Shown one piece after another: positions 37,542-46,542 of a DNA stretch of 64,000 bases. Made by a program: the position numbers and the translations under genes. Each line of letters starts with the position of its first letter. The stretch's first letter is position 1. Under the pieces are notes generated by a model. The model saw only the letters and a program-made list of their open reading frames with translations, was not told the origin of the DNA and did not search any database. This stretch comes from Kumtagia sp052180275 (lineage in GTDB: Bacteria; Pseudomonadota; Alphaproteobacteria; Rhizobiales; Rhizobiaceae): the NCBI RefSeq assembly GCF_052180275.1, contig NZ_CP197465.1, positions 4,526,001 to 4,590,000 on the forward strand, given 5' to 3'.

Positions 37542-39539
37542 TCAGTCCTCGTCGCCCTCTTCGGAGCGATAGCCAGCCCGTGTCTGGCCGCCCCACGGCG
37601 TCGTATGGTTGTCGATGCGCATCTGGAAGACGAAATAGGTCGGCGAGCAGAAGCCGACGCCTTTGACCTTCCGCAATCCCGGCGTGTCCGGCGGAAACTC
37701 CTGGCACATATAGTCCTCACGGCAGAAACTGTCGGCCGAACAGCTCGGCCGGTTGCCGCGCACCACCGCGCCGCCGAGACACTGGTCGAAATTGTTGGTG
37801 GCGACGCAGAGGTCGAACTTCTTGCCGCCGGCAAGCCCGCAGATCTCGCGCGGCATCGGCTTGCCCGGCTTGAAGTTGGCGAAGCTGCGGTCCTTGTCGT
37901 CGCAGGCCCGATATGCAAGGCCGCCCGGCACGCCGATCTTGGGCGGACGGCAGGTGTAGCCGGTGCGCGAGATGTCCTTGTCGAAAGCGGCGAACTGCCC
38001 GGTCAGCGTCATGCGGTCGTTGAAGGGCTGGCTCTTGTTGTCGGCGATCTCGCCAGACATGCAGGGATGGCCGGAAAACATGTCTTCCGATTCCGGCGGC
38101 AACAGGCATTGCGCCAGCTTGAAGCGGCCGTTCGATGCGCCGGCCACCGGCGTGCACACTGTGCCCGCGCCGCAGCTCCAGCCCGCGCCGTAATGCGCAG
38201 CCTCGTCCGGCATCATGCAGGGCATGGTGGCGCCGGCGGCCTCATAGCCCGCATCGCCGTCGGCCGGCCAGCCGGCGGGCGGCGCGGAGGAAAGCGGCCG
38301 GAACCGGTTCGGCTCCCGCCCTTCCGCGACCGCCGCGACGTAAGCCCCACGGCGCGGCAGTTCGGCGTGCAGGTGCGGCGAGATGCCGACCTTGATGCGG
38401 TTCAGCGGCGAGGTCGCCCCGTCATCGAGGCCGATGACGTGGAAGCCGGCCGTCGAGCCGGACTGATGGCACCCCTGGCACGATCCGTTGTCGAGCCGTT
38501 CGAGCAAAGCTTCGGGCGAGCGCAGCAACCTGCCGCCCGAAAAATCGAGGCCAGTGAAATCGGTCGGTTCGAACAGGCCGGAAAACGGATGATTGACCAG
38601 ACGAGCGCTGCCGAAGGTCGAATAGGAGACGATCTTGCGGGCGAGGAAATTTTCCGGAATCTGGTAGACGCCCGCATCGATGGCCGGGACGTTCTGGCTG
38701 ATGTAGCTGGCGAGCTCGGCCTTCAAGCCGGCATCCGCCGCCAGCCTGGCGGCGTCGACCGTGTTCTCTAGCAGCACTTCCGAGACAGTCTCCCCGGCGA
38801 TGCCGAAGATGCGCATCAAGTAGGCCGCCTGCCCGCCGAACCCGGTCTCCAGGCCGGAGGGAAACCGCACCATCTGGGCGTTCAGCTCGAGCTGGCGGAA
38901 CGACAGCGCGGAACGGTCAAGCGGTCCGCCAATGAGCCAGCCGGCATCGGCGACCTCGTCGATGCCGGGCGTCCAGCGCCTGGCGACCCCCTGGCACGAT
39001 CCGTCGGCATCCGGCGCGACGTCGAAGACGGCGTTGAAATTGAACGGCAGGCGCGAGGCCAGCACCTTGCCCTTGCCGTTCTTGCGGAAGGCGTAACCGA
39101 GCCGATAGACGAAACGCACCTCGCCGCAACCGGTGACGCCCTTCAGCGCCAGGAAGTCGCGGCGGTCGAGCCGATTGACGACGCCGACCAGCCGGAACGC
39201 CGCGGCATTGGTCTTCAGCCAGCGCATGTCGATGAGCCGTCCGACATTGCCGTTGGTCTCCTCGTAGAGAGTTCGTCCGCCGGCCCTCATCTCGGCGCGC
39301 AGCGCGGCGACATCCGTGCCGATCATGTCGACGATCGAGCGATAGGCCGGCGCACTCCGGTAAAGCGTATCGAGGTCGGTCGCTCCCTGCTTACCGAACA
39401 GGTCGCCGAAGCCGTAGCCCCCATCCTCGAGACGGGTCAGCAGCGCGCGGTCGTCGACGAACAACACCGGTCCGGCGGCGAAGGCCGAAAAGCTTGTCAT
39501 CATGAAGAGGAAAAGGCCTGCGAGCAGACGGTAGGCCAT
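37542..39539 (-). CDS. Large exported protein with one CxxCH haem-like motif
   Basis: A 665-residue protein with a signal peptide (MAYRLLAGLFLFMMTSFSAFA) and a probable periplasmic location. A single CQGCH at residues about 354-358 fits covalent c-type haem binding, with a possible distal Met further on. About a dozen other cysteines cluster in the last 220 residues (CMMPDE, CGAGTVC, CLLPPESEDMFSGHPC, CRPPKIG, CREDYMC), suggesting disulfide-rich or second-domain structure. No domain can be named with confidence; a redox or electron-transfer role is inferred from the motif alone. It starts at ATG 39539, and nnrD lies about 90 bases upstream on the same strand. Confidence 0.75.
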   Translation of the reverse strand: MAYRLLAGLFLFMMTSFSAFAAGPVLFVDDRALLTRLEDGGYGFGDLFGKQGATDLDTLYRSAPAYRSIVDMIGTDVAALRAEMRAGGRTLYEETNGNVGRLIDMRWLKTNAAAFRLVGVVNRLDRRDFLALKGVTGCGEVRFVYRLGYAFRKNGKGKVLASRLPFNFNAVFDVAPDADGSCQGVARRWTPGIDEVADAGWLIGGPLDRSALSFRQLELNAQMVRFPSGLETGFGGQAAYLMRIFGIAGETVSEVLLENTVDAARLAADAGLKAELASYISQNVPAIDAGVYQIPENFLARKIVSYSTFGSARLVNHPFSGLFEPTDFTGLDFSGGRLLRSPEALLERLDNGSCQGCHQSGSTAGFHVIGLDDGATSPLNRIKVGISPHLHAELPRRGAYVAAVAEGREPNRFRPLSSAPPAGWPADGDAGYEAAGATMPCMMPDEAAHYGAGWSCGAGTVCTPVAGASNGRFKLAQCLLPPESEDMFSGHPCMSGEIADNKSQPFNDRMTLTGQFAAFDKDISRTGYTCRPPKIGVPGGLAYRACDDKDRSFANFKPGKPMPREICGLAGGKKFDLCVATNNFDQCLGGAVVRGNRPSCSADSFCREDYMCQEFPPDTPGLRKVKGVGFCSPTYFVFQMRIDNHTTPWGGQTRAGYRSEEGDED

Positions 39540-39632
39540 GAAAAGTCCTTGGTTCCAGCATGCACAGAATTCGCGCGGCGCGAACCGCAATGCAAGCGGC
39601 GAGATTTGTGCTGCGTCGCTATCCCGTGCGGG

Positions 39633-41159
39633 CTATTTGTTCGCCACAACATGCCCCGGCGCCGAGGCTGCAAACAGATCCCGCAGCACCGGCAGCAAGG
39701 CCAGCGGCAGATCCTCGGCGATCAGTCCGGGACCGAAGCGGCTGGCCGCTTCCGCATGGATCCAGACACCGGCGCAGGCGGCTTCGAAGCAAGGCATACC
39801 TTGCGCCAGCAAGCCGGCGAGGATGCCGGACAGGACGTCGCCGGACCCCGCGGTCGCCAGCAGCGGCGTGCCGTTGGTGTTGATCGCGGCGCGGCCGTCC
39901 GGCGCGGCGATCACCGTGTCGGGTCCCTTGTAGACGACGACGCCGTCGATCCTGCGGGCGGCAAGCCGCGCGCGCTCCAGCTTCGACGGAATTTTCTCCT
40001 TCGACAGGTCGGGGAACAGGCGCGCGAACTCGCCCTCATGCGGCGTGATCACCAGTCCGCCGGCGCGCCCGCCGAAGGGCGCGGTCAGCAGGTCCGGCCC
40101 GCCGGCGAGCGACGTCAGCGCGCTGGCGTCGACAACCGCCGGCGCGGGGTTTTTCCAGCGGTCGAGCAGCCGGAACAGGAACCGCCCGGTCTCGGCATCC
40201 GGCGACAGGCCGGGTCCATAGACAATCGCCGCCGGACGCCTCTCCTCCAGGAATGCCAGCGCCGCCTCGATCGTGTCGGCCCTGCGCAGCATGATCGAGG
40301 TGAGGTGCGCGGCGTTGGCGGCCAGCGCCTCGGACGGCGACAGCAGCGTCACCGCCCCTGCCCCGATGCGTGCCGCCGCCATGGCGGAAAGACGCGCCGC
40401 GCCCGTCGCCGAGGCGCCGCCGGAAAACACCGCCACATGGCCCCGCGAATATTTGTGGGCATCGATGCTTGGACTAGGAAGGTGGTTTCTCCAGAGCTCG
40501 CGCCGATTCTCGAAACACGTCGCGGCAAGCGACGCGACGATCGCATCGGGTACGCCTATGTCGGCAACGACAAGCTCGCCGCACAACCGCCTGCCGGGCA
40601 GCAGCAGATGCCCGGGTTTGCTCCGCACGAAGGTGACTGTCAGCGCGGCGCGGAAGGCAGCGCCGCAAACCTGCCCGGTCTCGCCGGAAACGCCGCTGGG
40701 CAGATCGACGGCAACGACCGGCACGCCTGCCGCCCCCACAAGCTCGACGATACTGCGGATGTTGTCACCGACATCGCGGGACAGGCCGGCGCCGAACAGC
40801 GCATCGACGACGATGCTGTCCGGCCTCGGCACGAAGGCCGCCAGTGGCTCCGGCCATAATGAACACTTCGCTGCCGCGAGCGCCGCGTCGCTGCCGTCGC
40901 GCGGCGGGCCGTCGCCGTAGACGGCGACGCTGACGCCGGAAAGGCGCAGCAGTTCGGCCACGACGTATCCGTCTCCGCCATTGTTGCCCGGGCCGCACAG
41001 CACGTCGACATGAGCCGCAGCCGGAAAACGTTCGAGGATAAGGGCGGCGACCGCCGCCCCTGCCCGCTTCATCAGGCCAAAACCATCGAAAGGGCCGGCC
41101 GCGATAGCGCGGCGGTCGCTTTCAGCCATTTCGTCAGGCGTAAGGACTTCAAACGGCAT
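39633..41159 (-). CDS. nnrD: Bifunctional NAD(P)H-hydrate epimerase / ADP-dependent NAD(P)H-hydrate dehydratase
   Basis: A 508-residue repair enzyme that epimerises and dehydrates damaged NAD(P)HX. The N-terminal YjeF_N domain (residues 1-210) has LCGPGNNGGDGYVVAELLR and VVDALFGAGLSRDVG. The C-terminal ribokinase-like NnrD domain has HKYSRGHVAVFSGGASATGA, LVITPHEGEFARLFPDL, and the ADP-site loop TPLLATAGSGDVLSGILAGLLAQG. The fusion arrangement is usual in bacteria. In alphaproteobacteria such genes often sit near glnB-glnA, and it is divergent from glnB here across about 300 bases. Confidence is high. Confidence 0.94.
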   Translation of the reverse strand: MPFEVLTPDEMAESDRRAIAAGPFDGFGLMKRAGAAVAALILERFPAAAHVDVLCGPGNNGGDGYVVAELLRLSGVSVAVYGDGPPRDGSDAALAAAKCSLWPEPLAAFVPRPDSIVVDALFGAGLSRDVGDNIRSIVELVGAAGVPVVAVDLPSGVSGETGQVCGAAFRAALTVTFVRSKPGHLLLPGRRLCGELVVADIGVPDAIVASLAATCFENRRELWRNHLPSPSIDAHKYSRGHVAVFSGGASATGAARLSAMAAARIGAGAVTLLSPSEALAANAAHLTSIMLRRADTIEAALAFLEERRPAAIVYGPGLSPDAETGRFLFRLLDRWKNPAPAVVDASALTSLAGGPDLLTAPFGGRAGGLVITPHEGEFARLFPDLSKEKIPSKLERARLAARRIDGVVVYKGPDTVIAAPDGRAAINTNGTPLLATAGSGDVLSGILAGLLAQGMPCFEAACAGVWIHAEAASRFGPGLIAEDLPLALLPVLRDLFAASAPGHVVANK

Positions 41160-41388
41160 TGACGGCTCCTGCCGGTTCGGTGTCCGATAGCACAGGAGGA
41201 GGACCGAACGAAACGCCGCGCCATCTGCCTATTTTATAGGCGGAAAATCCAGAATTTAGGCTGCCCAAAAGATGATCAGCCATCAAGGCTGTCTTCAAAG
41301 AAGGCAAGTCGCCGACCGCTTGTGGCAAGTTCGAGCGGTTTGTGCGACTAGGCGCCAAGCGAGACGTTTAAGCGATTCTGCCGGGAAC

Positions 41389-41404
41389 TGGCACGGAACG
41401 TGCT
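41389..41404 (+). promoter_or_regulatory. Sigma-54 type promoter of glnB-glnA
   Basis: TGGCAC-GGAAC-GTGCT is a close match to the -24/-12 consensus TGGCAC-N5-TTGCW, with one mismatch at -12. It lies about 63 bases ahead of the glnB start. The 307-base gap between nnrD and glnB holds no gene. NtrC-dependent transcription of glnB-glnA is known in rhizobia. Confidence 0.6.
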
Positions 41405-41466
41405 TTGAGGTGTCGGGTAAGCGGGCCGAAGAGCCCGTTATCCTTTGACTGGAGGCCAAAATCAGC

Positions 41467-41805
41467 ATGAAGAAGATCGAAGCGATCATCAAACCGTTCA
41501 AGCTCGACGAAGTTAAAGAGGCGCTTCAGGAAGCCGGGCTGCAAGGCATCACTGTGACCGAAGCCAAGGGTTTCGGGCGCCAGAAGGGCCACACCGAGCT
41601 CTATCGGGGCGCCGAGTATGTCGTCGACTTCCTGCCCAAGGTGAAGATCGAGGTGGTGCTGGGCGACGACGCGGTGGAAGGCGCCATAGAGGCGATCCGC
41701 AAGGCGGCGCAGACCGGCCGCATCGGCGACGGCAAGATCTTCGTCTCCAACATCGAGGAAGTCGTGCGCATCCGCACCGGCGAGACCGGCCTGGACGCCA
41801 TCTGA
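41467..41805 (+). CDS. glnB: Nitrogen regulatory protein P-II
   Basis: A 112-residue signal-transduction protein. The T-loop has ELYRGAEYVVDFLPK, with Tyr51 as the uridylylation site, and IGDGKIFVSNIEEVVRIRTGE is the C-loop signature. MKKIEAIIKPFKLDEVKEAL is the standard opening. P-II binds ATP and 2-oxoglutarate and controls glutamine synthetase adenylylation and NtrB. It is followed by glnA after 52 bases, which marks this as GlnB rather than the amtB-linked GlnK. A sigma-54 type promoter is upstream. Confidence 0.96.
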   Translation: MKKIEAIIKPFKLDEVKEALQEAGLQGITVTEAKGFGRQKGHTELYRGAEYVVDFLPKVKIEVVLGDDAVEGAIEAIRKAAQTGRIGDGKIFVSNIEEVVRIRTGETGLDAI

Positions 41806-41857
41806 GCAGGCGCCTTTCAACAACCAATTCAAGAATGTCATCAAAGGGATACAGGAA

Positions 41858-43267
41858 ATGACGACAGCCAAAGACATCATGAAGCAGATCAAGGACAACG
41901 ACGTGAAATTCGTCGACCTGCGCTTCACCGATCCGAAGGGCAAGCTTCAGCACGTCACCATGGATGTCGCCGAGGTTGACGAGGACATGTTCGCCGACGG
42001 CGTCATGTTCGACGGCTCCTCGATCGCCGGCTGGAAGGCCATCAACGAATCCGACATGGTGCTGATGCCCGACACCGACACGGTCCACATGGACCCGTTC
42101 TTCGCGCAGTCGACCATGGTCGTGCTCTGCGACATCCTCGATCCGGTCTCCGGCGAGTCTTACAACCGCGACCCGCGCGGCACCGCCAAGAAGGCCGAGG
42201 CCTACATGAAGGCGGAAGGCGTCGGCGACACCATCTTCGTGGGGCCGGAAGCCGAGTTCTTCGTGTTCGACGACGTCAAGTACAAGGCCGATCCGTATAA
42301 CACCGGCTTCAAGCTCGACTCGACGGAACTGCCGTCCAACGACGACACCGACTACGAGACCGGCAACCTCGGCCACCGGCCGCGCGTCAAGGGCGGTTAT
42401 TTCCCGGTTCCGCCGATCGATTCGGCGCAGGACATGCGCTCCGAGATGCTGACCGTGCTCGGCCAGATGGGCGTGCGCGTCGAGAAGCATCACCACGAAG
42501 TGGCGGCCGCGCAGCATGAGTTGGGCGTAAAATTCGACGCGCTGGTGCGCAACGCCGACAAGATGCTGATCTACAAATACGTCGTGCACCAGGTCGCCAA
42601 CGCCTATGGCAAGACGGCCACCTTCATGCCGAAGCCGATCTTCGGCGACAACGGTTCGGGCATGCATGTGCACATGTCGATCTGGAAGGACGGCAAGCCG
42701 ACCTTCGCCGGCAACGAATATGCGGGTCTTTCCGAGAACTGCCTGTTCTACATCGGCGGCATCATCAAGCACGCCAAGGCGATCAACGCCTTCACCAATC
42801 CGTTGACCAACTCCTACAAGCGCCTGGTGCCGGGTTATGAAGCGCCGGTGCTGCTCGCCTATTCGGCGCGCAACCGCTCGGCCTCCTGCCGCATCCCGTT
42901 CGGCTCATCGCCGAAGTCGAAGCGCGTCGAGATCCGCTTCCCCGATCCGGGCGCGAACCCGTATCTGGCTTTCGCAGCACTGCTGATGGCCGGCCTCGAC
43001 GGCATCAAGAACAAGATCCACCCTGGCCAGCCGATGGACAAGGATCTCTACGACCTGCCGCCGAAGGAACTGAAGAAGATCCCGACCGTCTGCGGTTCGC
43101 TGCGCGAAGCCCTGCAGAGCCTCGACAAGGACCGCGGCTTCCTGAAAGCCGGCGGCGTCTTCGACGACGACCAGATCGACGCCTATATCGAATTGAAGAT
43201 GGCTGAGGTCATGCGCTTCGAGATGACCCCGCACCCGGTCGAGTATGATATGTATTATTCGGTGTGA
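41858..43267 (+). CDS. glnA: Glutamine synthetase, type I
   Basis: A 469-residue dodecameric enzyme that makes glutamine from glutamate and ammonia. The beta-Grasp domain (VKFVDLRFTDPKGKLQHVT) and the catalytic FVGPEAEFFVFDDVKY are present, together with NGSGMHVHMSIWKDG and YEAPVLLAYSARNRSASCRIP. The adenylylation site is DLYDLPPKELKKIP, so it can be shut off by GlnE under GlnB control. A strong terminator lies 34 bases after the stop. A second, unrelated glutamine synthetase (GlnII) lies 3.7 kb further on. Confidence 0.97.
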   Translation: MTTAKDIMKQIKDNDVKFVDLRFTDPKGKLQHVTMDVAEVDEDMFADGVMFDGSSIAGWKAINESDMVLMPDTDTVHMDPFFAQSTMVVLCDILDPVSGESYNRDPRGTAKKAEAYMKAEGVGDTIFVGPEAEFFVFDDVKYKADPYNTGFKLDSTELPSNDDTDYETGNLGHRPRVKGGYFPVPPIDSAQDMRSEMLTVLGQMGVRVEKHHHEVAAAQHELGVKFDALVRNADKMLIYKYVVHQVANAYGKTATFMPKPIFGDNGSGMHVHMSIWKDGKPTFAGNEYAGLSENCLFYIGGIIKHAKAINAFTNPLTNSYKRLVPGYEAPVLLAYSARNRSASCRIPFGSSPKSKRVEIRFPDPGANPYLAFAALLMAGLDGIKNKIHPGQPMDKDLYDLPPKELKKIPTVCGSLREALQSLDKDRGFLKAGGVFDDDQIDAYIELKMAEVMRFEMTPHPVEYDMYYSV

Positions 43268-43300
43268 GGCGACGCTTTATTGCCTGCCGCTCAGGCGGAC

Positions 43301-43334
43301 AAAAAACCCCCGGTGCAAACTCCGGGGGTTTTTT
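43301..43334. terminator. Rho-independent terminator after glnA
   Basis: AAAAAACCCCCGG pairs with CCGGGGGTTTTTT around an eight-base loop, with a U-run on both strands. It ends glnBA and can also stop transcripts of the convergent hydrolase gene. Confidence 0.92.
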
Positions 43335-43352
43335 GTTGCGGTTGGCGTCCGA

Positions 43353-44231
43353 TCAGCACCGGCCCGCGCCCACCGCATGCTCGCTCAGTGACCGACTTGT
43401 CCCTGAAGCGTCCGGGCTTGGCAACCGCCTTTGTCCACGGGTGACATTGGCGGCAATCAGGTCAGCGACCTGGGCGGGATGGGTCGAGATCATGAAATGC
43501 GCCGCGCCGCCGATCGTCTTAAACGTCGCGCCCCCTATCGAGGCGCTCGCAAAACCGTTGGCCCGGCAAATCGCGGGGTGGCTGCTGCCACCGACAACCA
43601 CGGAGACGGGGATGTCGATCGCCGCAAGCATTTCCGGCGCCAGCGGGTGGTCGTACGCACACACCCAGTCAAGCATGTTGACCGGCGTCGTCTCGACGGC
43701 ATAGGCACGGACTTTCTCCGGCCACGACGCAAAGGTCCCCTCGCCGCCATAGAAATCGATCATCGTCCGGATCGCGTCCCCGTCGCCGCCGCGATAGGCC
43801 GCGAAATAGGCGTCGGTCATCTCGCGGAACGCGCGATAATGCGCGTGCTCATGACAATGGCGCAGCAGAGACGGCAGCGGCGCCTCCAGCACCGTCAGGC
43901 TGGCGATCTTCACGCGCTTGCGCATGGCCACAATCAGCGCCACCGCGCCACCGAAGGAGTGGCCGACGAGATGCACATTGCCGCCTGCCCTGCCTACGAC
44001 AGCCTCGAGCATCTCCGCCTCGTACAGAACGGAAGGATCGCTCTCGGAGCGCCGCTCCTCGGTCGCGCCATAGCCCAGCAGGCTTGTCGTCACGAAGCGG
44101 AAGTTGCCGCCAAGCACCTTCATCACCGGGCGCCAGGCAGCGCCGGTGCTGCATGATCCCGGCACCAGAACGAGCGTCGGACCTGACCCACGCTCTTCAT
44201 ATTCGATACGTCCCAGCGCTTCCTCGATCAT
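43353..44231 (-). CDS. Alpha/beta hydrolase
   Basis: A 292-residue hydrolase. The nucleophile elbow is VHLVGHSFGGAVALIV, with Ser in G-H-S-F-G, and the oxyanion segment LVLVPGSCSTGAAWRPV precedes it. The late histidine is in IGGAAHFMISTHP, and the likely acid lies near the IPVSVVVGGSSHP strand. The substrate is unknown; such proteins hydrolyse esters or lactones. ATG at 44231 starts at MIEEALGRIEYEERG, and the frame is open beyond it to about 44435. The gene converges on glnA at a shared terminator. Confidence 0.82.
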   Translation of the reverse strand: MIEEALGRIEYEERGSGPTLVLVPGSCSTGAAWRPVMKVLGGNFRFVTTSLLGYGATEERRSESDPSVLYEAEMLEAVVGRAGGNVHLVGHSFGGAVALIVAMRKRVKIASLTVLEAPLPSLLRHCHEHAHYRAFREMTDAYFAAYRGGDGDAIRTMIDFYGGEGTFASWPEKVRAYAVETTPVNMLDWVCAYDHPLAPEMLAAIDIPVSVVVGGSSHPAICRANGFASASIGGATFKTIGGAAHFMISTHPAQVADLIAANVTRGQRRLPSPDASGTSRSLSEHAVGAGRC

Positions 44232-44570
44232 ATCGTGCTCCACAAGACAATTTTGCCCGCACGAACACATTTTATGGGAGGCGGCTGTTGCAAGACGACG
44301 CCGCAACGGTGTTCTGCTTGGAAACGGTGCGGTTACAGACCCGGCGCTTCGTGTTCTTCCTTGCCCTACAACAGCCGCGACGGCAGCTATCGGGAAGTTC
44401 CATCTGTTCCCTTCACGCCACACGCCAATCGCCACGACTCAGCTATCCTGCCCGCAACCCAGCCGGCAGGAAACCTGAACCCGCGACCTGACAAAAGCGC
44501 GACGCAAACCTCGACGAATAAGTCTTTCTCCCTTCAAACCCTGTCCGGGATTCAGCGATCGGCACGCGCG

Positions 44571-44586
44571 TTAACCATTGGTTAAC
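44571..44586 (+). promoter_or_regulatory. CtrA-type box upstream of minC
   Basis: TTAA-CCATTGG-TTAAC is a full match to the CtrA consensus TTAA-N7-TTAAC and forms the centre of a palindrome GTTAACCA/TGGTTAAC. It ends about 40 bases ahead of the minC start. CtrA control of the min genes has been reported in Sinorhizobium and Brucella. Confidence 0.7.
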
Positions 44587-44625
44587 CATCAGTCCCCTAC
44601 GGATCGTAACAACGGAAAATTAACC

Positions 44626-45378
44626 ATGATGAATCAGCCGCTGACCGATACGCGTCCGATCCGCCTCAAGGGCCGCTCCTTCCTGGCGCTGACGCTTGCG
44701 CCGGAGTTGCCCATCGACGGGTGGCTCGCCCGGCTCGACGACCTGGCCGCGCGCTCCACCGGGTTTTTTCTCGGGCGGCCTGTGGTGCTCGACGTCGACA
44801 ACCTCGACATCAACCGGTCGCAACTGACCGATCTGATCAAAGCGCTGGCGCAGCGCAATGTGTGGCTGATGGGCGTAGAAGGTGCGCGTCCGTCGCTGCT
44901 CGGCCCAGGCATGCCGCCGGCCCTGCGCGGCGGCCGCGCGGCTCCCGACTTCGAGGCGCCCGCGGCTGAAGCGACTGCCGGCACGGCCGAGACCGCCCCG
45001 ACGGCGCCCGCCGAGCCGCAACTGACCGAGATGCAGGCGGTCCGGCCGGTGCAATCCATCATCATCCGCGAGCCGGTGCGCTCCGGCCAGTCGGTCATTT
45101 TCCCCGAAGGCGACGTCACCATCGTTGGCTCGGTCGCGTCGGGCGCGGAAATCGTCGCCGGCGGTTCTATCCACATCTACGGCACGCTGAGAGGACGGGC
45201 GCTGGCGGGCTCGGTCGGCAACGCCGCCGCGCGGATCTTCTGCCGGAAGCTGGAGGCCGAGCTGCTGGCCATCGACGGCCTCTACAAGACGGCGGAGGAC
45301 ATGGACAGCCGGCTGCGCGGACAGGCCGTGCAGTTCTGGCTCGAAGGCGACGCGATCGTGGCCGAAGCACTGAATTGA
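44626..45378 (+). CDS. minC: Septum site-determining protein MinC
   Basis: A 250-residue inhibitor of FtsZ assembly. The N-terminal FtsZ-acting domain spans about residues 10-95 (FLALTLAPELPIDGWLARLDDLA). A low-complexity Ala/Pro/Thr linker follows at about residues 110-140. The C-terminal beta-helix dimerises and binds MinD (IIREPVRSGQSVIFPEGDVT, GAEIVAGGSIHIYGTLRGRA). Adjacent ATG codons at 44626 and 44629 are both usable. It leads the minCDE operon behind a CtrA-type box. Confidence 0.92.
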   Translation: MMNQPLTDTRPIRLKGRSFLALTLAPELPIDGWLARLDDLAARSTGFFLGRPVVLDVDNLDINRSQLTDLIKALAQRNVWLMGVEGARPSLLGPGMPPALRGGRAAPDFEAPAAEATAGTAETAPTAPAEPQLTEMQAVRPVQSIIIREPVRSGQSVIFPEGDVTIVGSVASGAEIVAGGSIHIYGTLRGRALAGSVGNAAARIFCRKLEAELLAIDGLYKTAEDMDSRLRGQAVQFWLEGDAIVAEALN

Positions 45379-45410
45379 GCCGGCGACAGACCGGGCGACA
45401 GGAGAGCGAC

Positions 45411-46226
45411 ATGGCAAAAGTAATCGTGGTTACATCTGGCAAGGGAGGTGTCGGCAAGACGACGTCCACCGCCGCCCTCGGAGCTGCGCTGGCGCAGCGC
45501 AACGAAAAGACGGTTGTCGTCGATTTCGACGTCGGCCTGCGCAATCTCGACCTCGTCATGGGTGCCGAGCGCCGGGTCGTCTACGACCTCGTCAATGTCA
45601 TCCAGGGCGACGCCAAGCTGCCGCAAGCGCTGATCCGCGACAAGCGGCTGGAGACGCTGCACCTGCTGCCGGCCTCCCAGACCCGCGACAAGGACAATCT
45701 GACGGCCGAGGGCGTCGAGCGGGTAATCGGCGAACTGAAGCAGTCTTTCGACTGGATCATCTGCGACAGCCCGGCCGGCATCGAGCGGGGCGCCACGCTG
45801 GCGATGCGCCATGCCGACATAGCGGTGGTCGTCACCAATCCGGAAGTCTCCTCGGTTCGCGATTCCGACCGCATCATCGGCCTTCTCGACGCCAAGACGG
45901 TCAGGGCCGAGCGCGGCGACCGGGTCGAGAAACACCTGCTGCTCACCCGCTACGATCCCGCCCGCGCCGAGCGCGGCGACATGCTGAAGGTCGAGGACGT
46001 GCTGGAGATCCTGTCGATCCCGCTGCTCGGCATCATCCCGGAGAGCATGGACGTTTTGCGTGCCTCCAATGTCGGCACGCCGGTGACGCTCGCCGACAAC
46101 CGCAGCGCGCCGGCCCTCGCCTATCACGACGCCGCCCGCCGGCTGGCGGGCGAAGTGCTGCCGATGACCATTCCGGGCGAAAGGCGGGGCCTGTTCAGCA
46201 AGATATTCGGAAGGAGGGCGGCATGA
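45411..46226 (+). CDS. minD: Septum site-determining ATPase MinD
   Basis: A 271-residue deviant Walker ATPase. The P-loop is VTSGKGGVGKTTSTAAL, the switch regions are VVVDFDVGLRNLDL and IICDSPAGIERGA. The last residues (RRGLFSKIFGRRAA) are an amphipathic membrane-targeting helix. ATP-bound MinD recruits MinC to the membrane. AGGAGAG lies ahead of the ATG at 45411. The stop overlaps the minE start by four bases (ATGA). Confidence 0.96.
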   Translation: MAKVIVVTSGKGGVGKTTSTAALGAALAQRNEKTVVVDFDVGLRNLDLVMGAERRVVYDLVNVIQGDAKLPQALIRDKRLETLHLLPASQTRDKDNLTAEGVERVIGELKQSFDWIICDSPAGIERGATLAMRHADIAVVVTNPEVSSVRDSDRIIGLLDAKTVRAERGDRVEKHLLLTRYDPARAERGDMLKVEDVLEILSIPLLGIIPESMDVLRASNVGTPVTLADNRSAPALAYHDAARRLAGEVLPMTIPGERRGLFSKIFGRRAA

Positions 46227-46486
46227 GCCTTTTCAACTTCTTCAACAAAAAGAGCTCGGCGCCGATGGCGCGCGAGCGCCTGCAGGTGCTGCTGGCGCAT
46301 GAGCGGGCGACGGTGGGACATTCGGACCTCGTGGCGCAGCTCAGGGAGGAAATCCTCGCGGTCATCGCCAAGCATGTGCAGATCGACCGCGACAAGGTCA
46401 GCGTGAAGATGGACCGCGGCGAAAAGGTCTCGACGCTGGAAGTCGACATCGAGATCCCGCTGAACGCGGGTGCGCGGGCGGCATAA
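46223..46486 (+). CDS. minE: Cell division topological specificity factor MinE
   Basis: An 87-residue protein that stimulates MinD ATPase and drives pole-to-pole oscillation. It opens MSLFNFFNKKSSAPMARERLQVLLAHERAT, the anti-MinCD region, and continues with LREEILAVIAKHVQIDRDKVSV and STLEVDIEIPL, the topological-specificity domain. It overlaps minD by four bases, indicating coupled translation. Confidence 0.95.
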   Translation: MSLFNFFNKKSSAPMARERLQVLLAHERATVGHSDLVAQLREEILAVIAKHVQIDRDKVSVKMDRGEKVSTLEVDIEIPLNAGARAA

Positions 46487-46542
46487 CGCCCTTGTTCCGG
46501 TGGCGGGCCGAGGGCCTGCCCATACGACGAAAGGAGACGAGC

